From: Pomacea canaliculata
Taxonomy: Eukaryota; Mollusca; Gastropoda; Architaenioglossa; Ampullariidae
DNA length: 64,000 nucleotides
Assembly (NCBI RefSeq): GCF_003073045.1
Contig: NC_037601.1
Coordinates: 12,387,807 to 12,451,806 of the forward strand
Reading direction: 5' to 3'
Positions 34,874 through 46,080 of this stretch are shown in pieces. Made by a program: the position numbers and the translations under genes. Under the pieces are notes generated by a model. The model was given only the letters and a program-made list of their open reading frames with translations. It searched no databases and was not told the origin of the DNA. Each line of letters begins with the position of its first letter. The stretch's first letter is position 1.

Positions 34874-37800
34874 CCCTAACCCTTTATTCAATATTAGGTG
34901 TTTTAAGAAATAAAACTTCTCGTGATGGACTATAAGTATCGGCATTCAAGACTGTCTTGTTCTTGAAAGCTAGTTCACAGGCGAGCACGAGAACATGGCA
35001 TCTGATTCAGGTAAAAGACAAGATGTAAGAAAGACACATCGTTCTCAACCCAAATAAGTTGTCTCGTGCTGACTTGTCGACACCCTCGTTCAACTCTCCG
35101 CATTCCGTCTTGCTCCGATAACTTCCAGAAATAATGGTCCTGCCTGACAACTTCGAAGAAAAAAAAAATTAAATATGCGCAAAAAGAAACGTAATTTCTG
35201 ATGGTTATTATTATTATTACTGCTCATTTTCCGTGCAGAAACTAAAACATATCCTAGCATCAGGAACGCTTAAGAGGGTCGTATAACTTTATCAACAAAT
35301 TTTACGCCCTGCACCAGCGTTAAAAAAGGCGTTTTCCCCGAAGATTAAGTCTTTACGTATTTCACGGTGCATTTCAACAGTAAATTATGACTGGCGTCTG
35401 TGCGCGAAGGTTTTGTGGCACGAGTTACCTCGCCTAATCTCGCGAGAGTTGGTGTGACGCCGCGCTCTCCGAAAGGTATCAGTCTGCTGATCCTAATCTA
35501 GTTCCCATGTGCACAATTATGCTTCATGTGCTAAGAGGCCTGGCGGCCCGCGCATATCCATTACCTTTCACCACCTTTCACTTACACTCATTAGAAGAAA
35601 TGTTTTTGCAAAATTAAAAACAGCTACAGAAGGCGGTCTATAAATCCCCGAGCTGCACTCGTGACAACAAAAAGAAAAGGAACAAAACAAATAAAACATA
35701 ACAAGAAGGAGTTCAGCTGAGGTTTACCCTTAGAGGTTATTTTTTAAGAGTTTAAAATGTTTCGCTACATTTTGCTGGAATAACACATTATAATTTTGTT
35801 TTCGAAAGTGCAAGGTTTACAGAGAGATAAGTGAAAAGAAAAGAAAACATTTAAAACGCACGAACATTTTTTCACAAAATAAACAATTAATAGTAGTCTG
35901 CAATGTATTTTTGGCATTAACATGGGTAGATGCAGATACTGCCAATAAAGGCAAATAATAAACTTGGTAAATAAATAAATTGAATCGCATAGCAACATTC
36001 TTCTGTTTGGATTCACGGACCTACAAGACTGGATTGATATTTTTTCTGGTGATGACATGAGTGTGATGTCTGAGATGAGATACAGCAGCATGTAAACTCA
36101 TCAAGCACAACTTTTCATCATTTTATTCTGCAAAAATTTACAACAAACAAAACCATCTTCTTGCCTTGTTTCAACTACTTCATTTGAGTCACATATCCAC
36201 GCAGAACCCCAGGGGTAGTTACCGTAACTCAGTCATGGCTTTTTATTTGTGGGTGCGTGGGAGGAGGCGGCCACCCTGATGACACATCTTTCTTAGTCTT
36301 TGGTCCGATGTCAAGTTTAGAAGGTTTCCTTCGTGGAGACCTCTTAGCTGGAATAGAAGGTCTCGTCTTAAAGGTTTATTTGTGACCATTCGCCTTCCTA
36401 CCACATGGTATCTGATTTATCAGGGACACTACAAAGCACTCCTTGACAGACTCCATGATGAGGTTCTCGGAGTCTCAATACCCACTCCGATATAATTTCT
36501 TTTGCTTTTCTCTTTTCGGGGTTTTCTAAGTTTACATTATGGTGGGAAAAAGGGGATATTAACATCTCATGGAGGTCTCCTGATGTGGTGATATGCGGGC
36601 AAATGCGACTTAATATTTCCTCCGCCTGGCGGACATGATTCTGGAGGAAAGCAGTGTAAACGTCTTAATAAAATATTTACCATCCAGCGTCTGCTCAGCG
36701 TTAGGGACCAGCGAAATATTTTGACAAGTACGGCAAGCCTCGGCGCGGCGTCTCAACTTTTTTTAATTATTACTTTTTGTGTTGCCACAGGCGACCCCAA
36801 AGTTTTATGGGTTCATTAGATCAAACTGTCTAGAGTGGTTAATGGCGTCCCGCCACATTCCATCTTCGAAGCTAAACACCGCTAATTTCGCACCAAAGGT
36901 TTAGGTGCCAAGGTAACTATGCAGACTGGCAGCCAAAGAAGTCCTTTTTTTTTTCCTCTTTTTTTTTCTTTCTGTATGTGAGACTGTCCGCTGCTTTGCC
37001 GCGCCACCGGGGCGACTTGCAATGTTTAATAACATTTCATCCCCAAACGAACTGGAGAGGAAGAGGCAGAGGAGATAAGTGCCACTTCCTGCCCCAGTCC
37101 GCCTCTCGCGTCGTCAGGGTAGGTTGCTCGGTGGCGCGGTCGGGTGGTCGCCGGAACAGGAAGCTAGTGAGGAATCGTCCCGCAGTTCAGACTCTGTGAC
37201 CTTATTAGATGTGATACGAAAGCCTGTCTCCAAGGCTGGCATGCAAACCGGTAGCGACAGACCTCCTCATACAGTTTAGTCCATGGCGTTCCTTTCGTGC
37301 ATCACTCGTGGGGAGCAGGCTGATGGAGTGTGGCAGAGGTGAACTCACGCCAGCAGGTTGTCATCTACCCATCTGAGGTCTATATACGCATTTATACACC
37401 TATGTGCCCAGATATATAAATATTTATATACATTAGTACACACATTGACATACATAGATGTACATGTTACAGTTCTCCCTGCTGATCCATTTCCAAAGGA
37501 CAGTCCGGACCTTGGAGGACGTGAAAGCCGAGTTTGTACGTGAATCGACGAGTTTTATGAAAACATTATTTTAAATTTTTTTTTCTAGAAAACTAGAAGA
37601 AAATTAGTTTGGATGTCATAATGAAATTATTACGAAGTATTACTAAAGTATTACGCCGTTATTACTGGGGAATTATTAAGACTCTCTGTCCTTGTGAGGT
37701 GTCGACAGTTGTTGTTTGTAGACATCGTAAAAGCATTTGACGCCAGCCAGTTAGACTAGCTATGTGTTTTCTGCACAGTCTCAGGCACAGAGCCATGGCC

Positions 37801-38139
37801 GCTCCCTTGCTGCCCAGACGGTTCTCTCAAAACATAAAGTCGCCTGAGAGGCTCAAAGAAGATGCGTGGCGGTTCCTTGCATCCGCTGTCGTTTATCCCC
37901 AAGACAACTATGGCGGGGAGTTGCATCGCAGCATGAAGTCACGTGGTGTTTTGTAATGTGTACTTGTAGACTGGCCAATCTGTCTACCCCACAGCACTCT
38001 TTCATCGTGAATGTGTGCGTAGTTTCAGTTTCAGCTGGCCATTAATTCCTCTCAATTAATATTTTGTAAATGAGTGGGTGACGCTCAGTGCAAGATATTT
38101 TTACCCCTCGTCGGTTCTCGAGATCACCATTAGCAGAAA

Positions 38140-38190
38140 AAGATTTGAACCTCATACGTCAGGGTTGTACCATGCTCTCACGTTGTAAAG
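38140..38190 (-). repeat. tRNA-like SINE head fragment
   Basis: On the minus strand GAGAGCATGGTACAACCC leads to TATGAGGTTCAAATC, an A/B-box arrangement like a tRNA. Lack of a clean acceptor stem makes a SINE fragment more likely than a tRNA gene. Confidence 0.35.
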
Positions 38191-38270
38191 GCTTCAAACG
38201 GGAGAATGCGGACCATAATTTATTATTATTATTTATTATTATAATTATGTTAATTTGGCGAATCGGTGTT

Positions 38271-38290
38271 CAAACGTGACGTCACGAGTT
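38271..38290. promoter_or_regulatory. CRE palindrome in a 20-base repeated word (copy 2)
   Basis: Exact copy of 32206-32225 with TGACGTCA at 38277-38284. An inverted CCAAT (GATTGGTC) follows about 15 bases downstream. CREB/ATF-type binding is the textbook reading; occupancy is unknown. Confidence 0.4.
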
Positions 38291-39378
38291 AGACCTCTTT
38301 ATCTGATTGGTCATGTTTGTAGGTGTGTCTCTCGACAACGAGTTTTACCCTGTCAATTGAAAATGGACTTCTAAACAACCGCATTTGACAAAATATATCT
38401 TTAGTAAATAAATTTTTAAAATAAAAAAACAAAGAAAGAAGCGAAAAGAAAGAAAGAAAGAAAAAAAGGGAATTCAAAGCATAAAAAGTAAGACATTTGA
38501 GTTCTAATAGGGATAAGTGATAGGTTCATATGTTGTCAGTAAAAAGACAGCCCTGGGCTAACGTTCCGAATCAACGTGGGCCAAACCGCATCATCTCCAG
38601 GAATGTTCTGATGAAGAATGCGCGCACTCCCTTTAAAAAAAAAAAAAAAAAAAGTCTGCGAGTGGAGGCGCAGCGTGGAGCGTCAAAATGCGTCCAGTCG
38701 ATGTGAAAACAGTGCTAATGTCTCGGACGCATCCCCGCTCGAGCGGATATGGGAGGAAAACATTAATTAGTTCATGTCTTTGACAGTGACAACTCCCTAC
38801 ACCTGTTTCCAGCCCGAGGTAGCTGCTCCGAGTTGGAGGTATATATATATATTCATTTGCTTTGAGGCACGCGCAAGATCCTTTGCCCACTCCTCACTCT
38901 CTCTCTCAAACACACAGAATGAGCGAGGGAGAGAGGGAGGAGGGCTGTCATGATCAAGGTGGGGTGGGGGGAGAAGGGGAGGTAATGGAGCTGGAGTGGA
39001 GGCACTCAGGCGTGTGTTCTCCGCTTTTTAAATGCAGGCACAAGCGCGTGCCCTTCAATTAATTTAATTCCTCGGGGGATCAAGTGTCTACACACAGGAG
39101 AGTGGAGGCTCGGCTTGAGGCTTTCCCATCTGTGGCAGGTTGTCTGCTTTCTTCTTGTTTTTTCACGAAACAAAACGTCCAATTTTTTTTTTTTTACGTG
39201 ATGCTGACTCTGAAAGTTGGCATTTCTCTCACTCTCTCACTCACACACATTAAAATGGAAAAAAAAAAGTTTACTTCCATTTGTCCCAACTGTCTAACCA
39301 TTTGTCATGCGAAGCTTTTTTCGTTGTGTATCAGTGACAGACTGACGATCTGACTGGCTGGATGGCTGATGACAGACA

Positions 39379-39429
39379 GACGGACGGACGGACGGATGGA
39401 CGGACGACGGACGGACGGACGGACGGATA
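39379..39429. repeat. (GGAC)n microsatellite
   Basis: About twelve GGAC units with two interruptions. Confidence 0.95.
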
Positions 39430-42400
39430 GACCTGTTTGGTTGTCTCTAGCACATGCTGGCTAAGATGCATCCTAATAAAACAGGATCCAGCATCTCGAC
39501 CATTCTTCTAAATACCATACCTCATAGAGTCTCATCCTTAACAAATCAGCAGGATGTGGTTATCCTGGATTGATATCTATAATCGCAAGCCACTTTTTAC
39601 GTGTCGAAGTCTTTTTAATAATTAACACCGAGGGCATAACCTATCACCTTTTCCAGCTTTTCTAGTCCCCCACTCGACCTCACTCTCACTGTCCATTCCA
39701 ATCCCCTTGACCACTAAGTTATTAATCTGCAAAGGGTGCAAAGTCCTCTCAACATCTCAATAGCATGTCAAACATGGAACCTGCACGCTTGACTTCACTC
39801 AAGGCCGAACGAACCAGGTGGCAACCATCGCCAGTATAATTGTAGTCGCCCTTGATTCTCGCCACACACGGAGGAGTCGCGGCGGTTGCTTCCCTTTGAT
39901 CACTGGACAGCTTTACTTGGGAGCTGACAGAGAGAGAGGCCGAACTTTTTGTGCATTGAAAAGGTAGATAAAGTCAAGAAAAAAAATCACGCTCGATGAG
40001 GTCATCAAAAGAAAAAAATCTCTAATTATACTCTGTTTTGATTCTTGCATTTTTCGACTCTAAACGTTCATTTATCATTTACCTTTTTCGAAATTTTTGA
40101 AATTACTTTGATGAAAACGATGACCAGTGTCTTTTGTGCGCGATGGATAGATAAATGGACATTGGAACCAATAAGAAATGAAGATTCACTTTCCTGCCTT
40201 GGCATGAGATTAAAGAGAAAAACTTATCTCGTGAATGTATGAAACAGATTGGAGAGTCCTGACTTAACTGTAGCCTTCCCAGCAGGCAATGCACGTGCAG
40301 CAAAACATTCCAGCTTGTTATTCATTCATGAGTGTATACGAGTATCACTGTTTTCATAACTTTTCCTGAAAGTTTAAATAACCAAGAATATTTACCTATA
40401 ATCACAACACAGTTCACCTCGTGCGAAGTAGAAGCACTCTCCCTTTAAACGAATCAAACGTACGAACAGGCAAACGGACTAACCAAGGGACCTATTCGAG
40501 GCTCTTTGAACTGATCGGACAGCAGCATACCAGAACTCTAGAGGGTAGTTTTGAATTGCAGACAGCCGCGGCCACCCGTGTAACCCTCGGAGGAAATATC
40601 AAAGAGACTTACGCAGACAACTATCCGCTCCCCCACCCGCTTTTAGAGGAGGAATGGTTGGAACACACCCACGAGCGTGTCACCTGCCTCTGCCGGCCAT
40701 GTCTGACGTCACAGCTGCTGCTGACATGAAATAGCTTTTGAAATGGTTGCACCTGAGAGCGATGCCGGAGTTTATCTTCAGACTTTCACTGCAGGAATCG
40801 ATACTGGTCGGTTTCCAGTATCCATGGAAACGATGGCAGAGAATCGTTGTTCATCGAGTGTGTGTGAGAGAGAGAGACTCGCTCGGATGATTTTGAAATC
40901 GATGTACACCCAAGAGGAGCGCTGTTCCCAGGCAGAAGGAGGATCACAGTGATGGTGTACGACTGAGACATCATCGGCGAAAAAACAAACAACAACACAG
41001 CAGACCAGACAAAACAAAACAAAACGACAAGGGATGATGATGCTGATAATAAAAGGAAGAGAACAAAGCTGATGACGTTTTCTGAGCTTGATTAAGAGTT
41101 AATTCTTTTTCGTGTCGGCTTCCTGATCGTGCCCGCTTGTCAGTCTGTCAATGAAAAAATGGATACGAGAAGAGAAAATAGGAAAGAAACAAAAGAAGAA
41201 TAAACTAATGAACGAAAAACAAAAGAAGGAAACAAGGAATGAATAAACAAAGAGTAAGACCGAATGAATAAAAACAGGAAAAAGACGCGAAGGAAAAAAA
41301 AACACCAAGAACTGAAAAAAACCCCAAGGAACGGAATGAATAAATGAAAGTAGAAAAAACATGAACAAATGAAAGAAAAGAAGAAAAAAGATGGAAACAA
41401 GGAGAAAAAAGAAAAAGTATGACAGAAAAGAGACCAAACTGGACATCCATTGTTGTCAGATCATCCCACCCACGGCTGTCGGAGGTCACCACATGTAGGC
41501 GCAAGGACTCTGCTCAAAGGAAGAAGGTGAATGAAGGATGTGAATGAGAAGACAACTCTATTGGCCGTGGTCTCAGTTCTTCCTCTTGACTTTTGATTGC
41601 TTAACTTCCACAGACAGGTGCGGGCTGTGATGGGCTCTGATCCTCTCCGATTCTCTGTGTGGAGAAAGGGTGATGGGGTCCGGAAAGGGAGGAATGCACC
41701 TGGGTACATGCATGGCTTTGTGTACTTCTCTCTGTTTTTCTCTCGGTCATTCCTCACTGGTTGTAATGCCATCATGGCTTTACAGACTGGAATGTTTCTT
41801 TTCCAGGGTACTCTTACCTGAACCGCATCTCTTGTTTAATGTCTCCAGTAACTTTTTCTTTCTTCAAACATTTGCCAGTAATGTCTTATAAACCTTTGTG
41901 GTTCTTCTTTTTCAGCTCTTCTTCCCTCCTCGATCCTCCCTCTCTCTCCTTCTCTCATTAAAGTGCGTAGAGATAAATAAAAAAAATTGATGAGCTACTA
42001 AAGTTTTACATTTTTCTCCAACTAGAGCTCTTGGCTTATCAGAAAAATAAATCAAGGTTCACAATTTTACTTCACTCTGCTTTTACAATTAACTTCTCTC
42101 TACTCTGCTGCCAAAAGTTCCTAAAGACTTGATGTAAAGGTAAGGTGAAGCAGGAAATGCAATTATCAGCAGTGTAGGCAGTACAAAGATCTTTGTTAAT
42201 GTTGCACTTTATGAGGACTTCATTTGCGCAGTCAGTGAAGTGTGTCGCGATCAGAGAACAGAGGCAAGAACCCACATACAGGGTCTTCCTTCTAGTCTCA
42301 GGCTCTTCTCAACTATCCATTGTTTCAGGTTAAATTACCCATGCGGCCTTTTGCAGTTTTTTTTCATTTCCTTTCTGATCGATTCCATTTTTGTACACTA

Positions 42401-44094
42401 AACGCAAGTGTTTGGTTTGAATGATGTTACCACCCGTAAAGATGCGGTTGGACGAGACAGTTTCTTGCAGCAGGAGCAGCTTGTGTTTAACCCTGTTTTA
42501 CCGAGTAAAGACCGGAAAATTTGCCCTTTGAGGATTCTGGGGTCGTGCATACAACCTTAAACACTTATTCCACAGGACTGAACACAGCTGCAAAGTATCC
42601 GACCCTACCCTACCCCAGTCTGCCATTAAGCGAAACTGTGAACCATGGTTTATTGAGATGAATTGCAATGAACTGAGCAATTGATACAAAGTGATCTAGA
42701 TTGCACAGAAGAAATTATTTCATTATTTTTTAACCAAATTCATTAAAACAGAAAGTTTTGTATTAAAGCTTTATGTTTTTTTCCTTGTGAGATGTGGTGT
42801 GTAGGAGTCCAGAAGAGGTGGAACTAAACAACAGTCATATACAAGGCCTTCAAATAACTGGACCATTTAAGTGAACTCTAATAAATAATTCTTGTAATAA
42901 CACTTGTCGACTCACTTAAAGCTAAGATTCGGTGATTTCTCTTCTATATTGACCCAGAGATTTGACTACAGATACCTAATAGTATTTTTTTACTTACTTT
43001 TATTATTTTTCAACGAAGAAGATAGTAGAAGAAAACAAAGCAATCAGAGTTAATAGTAAACGATCTAAATCATCATCTGATGTGAGCACGTTGCTAGAAC
43101 GATCATTCTACTTGGAGATTATGTGGGTGAGAGAGACCCTCTAGCATAAATAAACACGCAAGAAGAGACAAAAGCACGTGCTACAGCATCAGTGAATGTA
43201 GTCGTTGAAGTGTAAGGTCATCCTCAGCTCTGCACGTGACCCCACGTGAGCCGCACGACTTGAAAATCGAGCGAAATGTGCGAGACGCTAAGGCGAAGAG
43301 TGGGCGCAGCAGCCATTTGGATGTCCACAGCGACGACTTCTCCGATAACGAGTTCTCTACCCCTTCCCTATTCCTTTCAAACCTTCCCATCAAATTAGAT
43401 AAGAAGAGAAAAATCGCTTCTAAACACAAAGGGTTTTGAGGGGGAGAAGAGAAAGAGAATCTTGTAGAAATATTATAACTGATACTTAGTTGTATATATA
43501 TATCGAAGAGGACGAAGGTTAATGAAACAATTTCCTAAACTATCGAGTTTTGATTATCTGATGTCGACATATCAGATGGACTCCACGATCTCTTTTTTTA
43601 CCACTGGCTACATACATTGCCGTCGATTTGTTTTCACCTTTTAATTACAAAATAGTTGAAAACCTTAAGATCAATTTCAAAAAAAGATGGTATCATCATG
43701 GTTTTCCCTTCGATTACCAGATTCCTGGTCGCCTTAAAATTCTGAATTCAGGTGGTATGAGTACGAGTATGTCCGTTCCATACATAATAACTCCGGTCAC
43801 TATAACAGTTACGAATATTTTTATACTTGGAAATAAGAAACGAAACGGTATAAACCGAGGCTCAGACAAAAGCAGAAGAGGGATTAGCATGACATTGCTT
43901 GCATCCACCACAACAACTACCAGAGCAGTGAGAATCATACCAGTCCTAGTGGCCGTAAGAAGTGGGCTGGGGATAGTAAGTGGTTCACCTTACCTAAAGC
44001 TTGATACACTGAAAGAGGAGCTGAACTCTTCTCTCTCTCTCTGTCCGTCGTCTTTTAGCTCTGCTAATCAATCAATAAATGTTTTTCAGTCATG

Positions 44095-44150
44095 GACTCG
44101 GTTGAGCTTCGAACCAAAGACGTTGTGCAGTCAACACCAGTACAACTAGC
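44095..44150 (-). repeat. tRNA-like SINE head fragment
   Basis: The minus strand reads GACTGCACAACGTCTTTGGTTCGAAGC, with a B-box-like GGTTCGAAGC at 44115-44106. The upstream A-box part is poor. Probably a SINE remnant. Confidence 0.3.
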
Positions 44151-44639
44151 ACTTACATCCTAACACTTACATCACGTGGTACAGCGCTCTGTGACTGACA
44201 GGGTGGAGCCGAGGAAGACGACGCATGCCAATAACAGTTGTGACAAAAGTAGTGAGTTCAGAGGTCGTGTCTGGGAGGATAGCAGGACGGAGAAGTGAAC
44301 AGGAGGCATGGGACGGATAGGCACAGCTGCAAGATCTGACACTGTTATAAAAATTGTTTTCTGTCCCTCACCCCTACACTCCCTCAATCCACCTTTCTCC
44401 GATGCTACCTCACCCACCCCACCCCTAACCCCTCCTACTTCCCATCCTCTGCAATTCTTGTCAAACGTGTTTTATTTCACGTAGAAGTTCTGACGCAAAC
44501 GAGGTGGACAGAGGGCTGGGAGCTGCAATTCATCAGCTACAAGATAACTTCATTCTCTTTACCGGAGCCCGACTAATTCACTTATCGGTGTTGCCCCCCG
44601 ACAGATCAAACTTTGACATTTGGCTGCCACTTCAACTCC

Positions 44640-45220
44640 GCGCCAGCGACAAACGCTCCACAGCTTCTCCCCCCTTAGCCGAGGAGGGGGCGGAGTTTGC
44701 CGGCTTGTCACTCACGTCCAACAAGGCGTGGCCTGGGCTGCCGAGCGCCAGAACTAATCGATAAACTGGTTGTACATTGGCCTGACGCTGCCCGCGCGCG
44801 GAAGGACAGACATTTCACGCCTGGCCACTGTTTGTAGCTACGGAAACCAGTGATTGGCGATCCCTTCTGTACACAGACACACACACAGACACACGGAACC
44901 ACACACAGACACACGCACGCACATACTGAGACATTTACACACTTTATCCACGCACGCACGCTTAACTCGTCAGTACCTCCCTCCTCCTCCAACACCTGAG
45001 CACCTCCCTTCCCTCCTTCCTACACCACTCCCTCGTTTTCATGCACTTGTAGCCAGCAACTACTAGTTACAACTACTAGTTCTAGATTTGCCAGCGGGGG
45101 AAGATTGAATATTTATGAGAGTCGCGATAGGAAATATGAAAACACACGTCCCATATCTCCCCCGGCTGGCACGGAAGGGGGATTTGCAGAAGGGTCGGCA
45201 ATAGAGACACGCGATTCTTC
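44640..45220 (+). promoter_or_regulatory. Candidate Irx promoter region (GC-rich)
   Basis: A GC-rich region 0.8-1.4 kb upstream of the Irx start codon. It has a GC box (GGGGGCGGAG, about 44686-44695), an (AC)n patch at 44,870-44,930, a 13-base tandem repeat CAACTACTAGTTA/C at 45058-45083 and GAATATTTATGAG at about 45106. No unambiguous TATA or initiator can be named. The placement relies on position and composition. Confidence 0.3.
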
Positions 45221-45229
45221 CAGCACACA

Positions 45230-46020
45230 GCAAGTATAATTTACCAAAGCGAGCCGACCTCTTGCCAGAGAGGCCCAAGCAGACGACATTTGTCGGCCCG
45301 TGTCGGCGGAAGCGGGATAGCGGGAGCTCTCTGACCCTGCGAAAATTTTCCCGACTTCGCGCGGGCGCCCGCTGTTCCCTTGATTTAGCAGTCGGCGGCC
45401 CAGTAGATTCCAGGAGGGGGGGTGCACGTGCAAGAAAGAGCGAGCGAGAAAGAGAGTGAAGGCGAACGAGACTGGAGGCAAGGCTGTGATGCCATCGTGG
45501 GTTTTGCTCCGGATGTTGGTCGGTCAACGTTAGGTTTTTGGGGGAGAGAGGGAGCGAGAAGAGAAAGAGAGAGGAAGGAAGAGAAGAAAAAAAAAACCTG
45601 AAAGTTTTTTTTTTTGTGGGGGGGAGGTAGGAGTGGAGATTCATGTTGGTGTTAAAAACACTGAGGTGGACAGTGGACAGGGTGTTGCGGTCAGTGAGGA
45701 CTCCTGTTCGTGAGTGTGTGTGCGGTTCGTGTTGGCTGGACACAAGACCTGAACTATCATCGCCATTGTCATCGGCTGACTCGTCTTTGCGGATAACCAT
45801 GCACGGGTAGGGAACAGACTTTTTCATCCTTGCTGAGAACAGTTAAAACCCACCAGGTCTTTGCAACCTCGGTGAGGGGAAAGGAAAAGAAGAAGAAAAA
45901 TATTTAAAAAAAGGAGGAATTGCCAGAAAATATTTTTCAAGGAAACTGCTTGAGGAGAGAAGGGCCGAGCCTTGCAGTGTCTTCGAAAGTGGACCACAGC
46001 ACCCGGGGTCGATCATCGCC
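45230..46020 (+). other. Probable Irx 5' untranslated region
   Basis: GC-rich then purine-rich (GAGAG, AAGAAGAAAAA) sequence contiguous with coding exon 1. No splice acceptor is needed before the ATG. The TSS is not determined. A 254-codon frame antisense to this stretch is low complexity and is not accepted as a gene. Confidence 0.35.
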
Positions 46021-46080
46021 ATGTCGTATGCAGCTCATCTCGGCTTCCAGGCAACTCCTGGAGCTTTGTCACAGTCACAG
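46021..46080 (+). CDS. Irx: Irx coding exon 1
   Basis: Twenty codons, [10 protein letters not shown]...LSQSQ, in a good start context (ATCGCCATGT). It ends at a consensus donor CACAG|GTGAGTG, phase 0. Irx proteins characteristically begin MSY. Confidence 0.85.

Larger units (their letters stand above)
28480..44600. other. Gene desert upstream of Irx
   Basis: About 16 kb with no gene I can support. It holds SINE-like copies, a 49-base direct repeat pair, a 20-base CRE-containing repeat pair, a GGAC microsatellite and several GC-rich, non-repetitive islands (for example 30,240-30,640, 35,400-35,590, 36,600-36,720 and 40,560-40,720). A desert of this kind beside a homeobox gene commonly holds enhancers; here that is inference. 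Confidence 0.45.

Noticed and set aside
36840-36935. Possible 5S rRNA-like stretch (TCGAAGCTAAACACC)
   Set aside because: Only the short internal word resembles 5S; the remaining promoter boxes and the stems are absent.
41099-41504. Phe/Ser-rich minus-strand frames
   Set aside because: They are antisense of an A/G-rich low-complexity tract.
43628-44149. 173-codon plus-strand frame
   Set aside because: No signal peptide, domain or linked splice or poly(A) signal; composition looks like non-coding AT-rich DNA and it runs into a SINE-like fragment.
45063-45827. 254-codon frame antisense to the Irx 5' region
   Set aside because: Ser/Arg/Pro/Phe low complexity from purine-rich 5'UTR DNA read backwards; no start context or family similarity.
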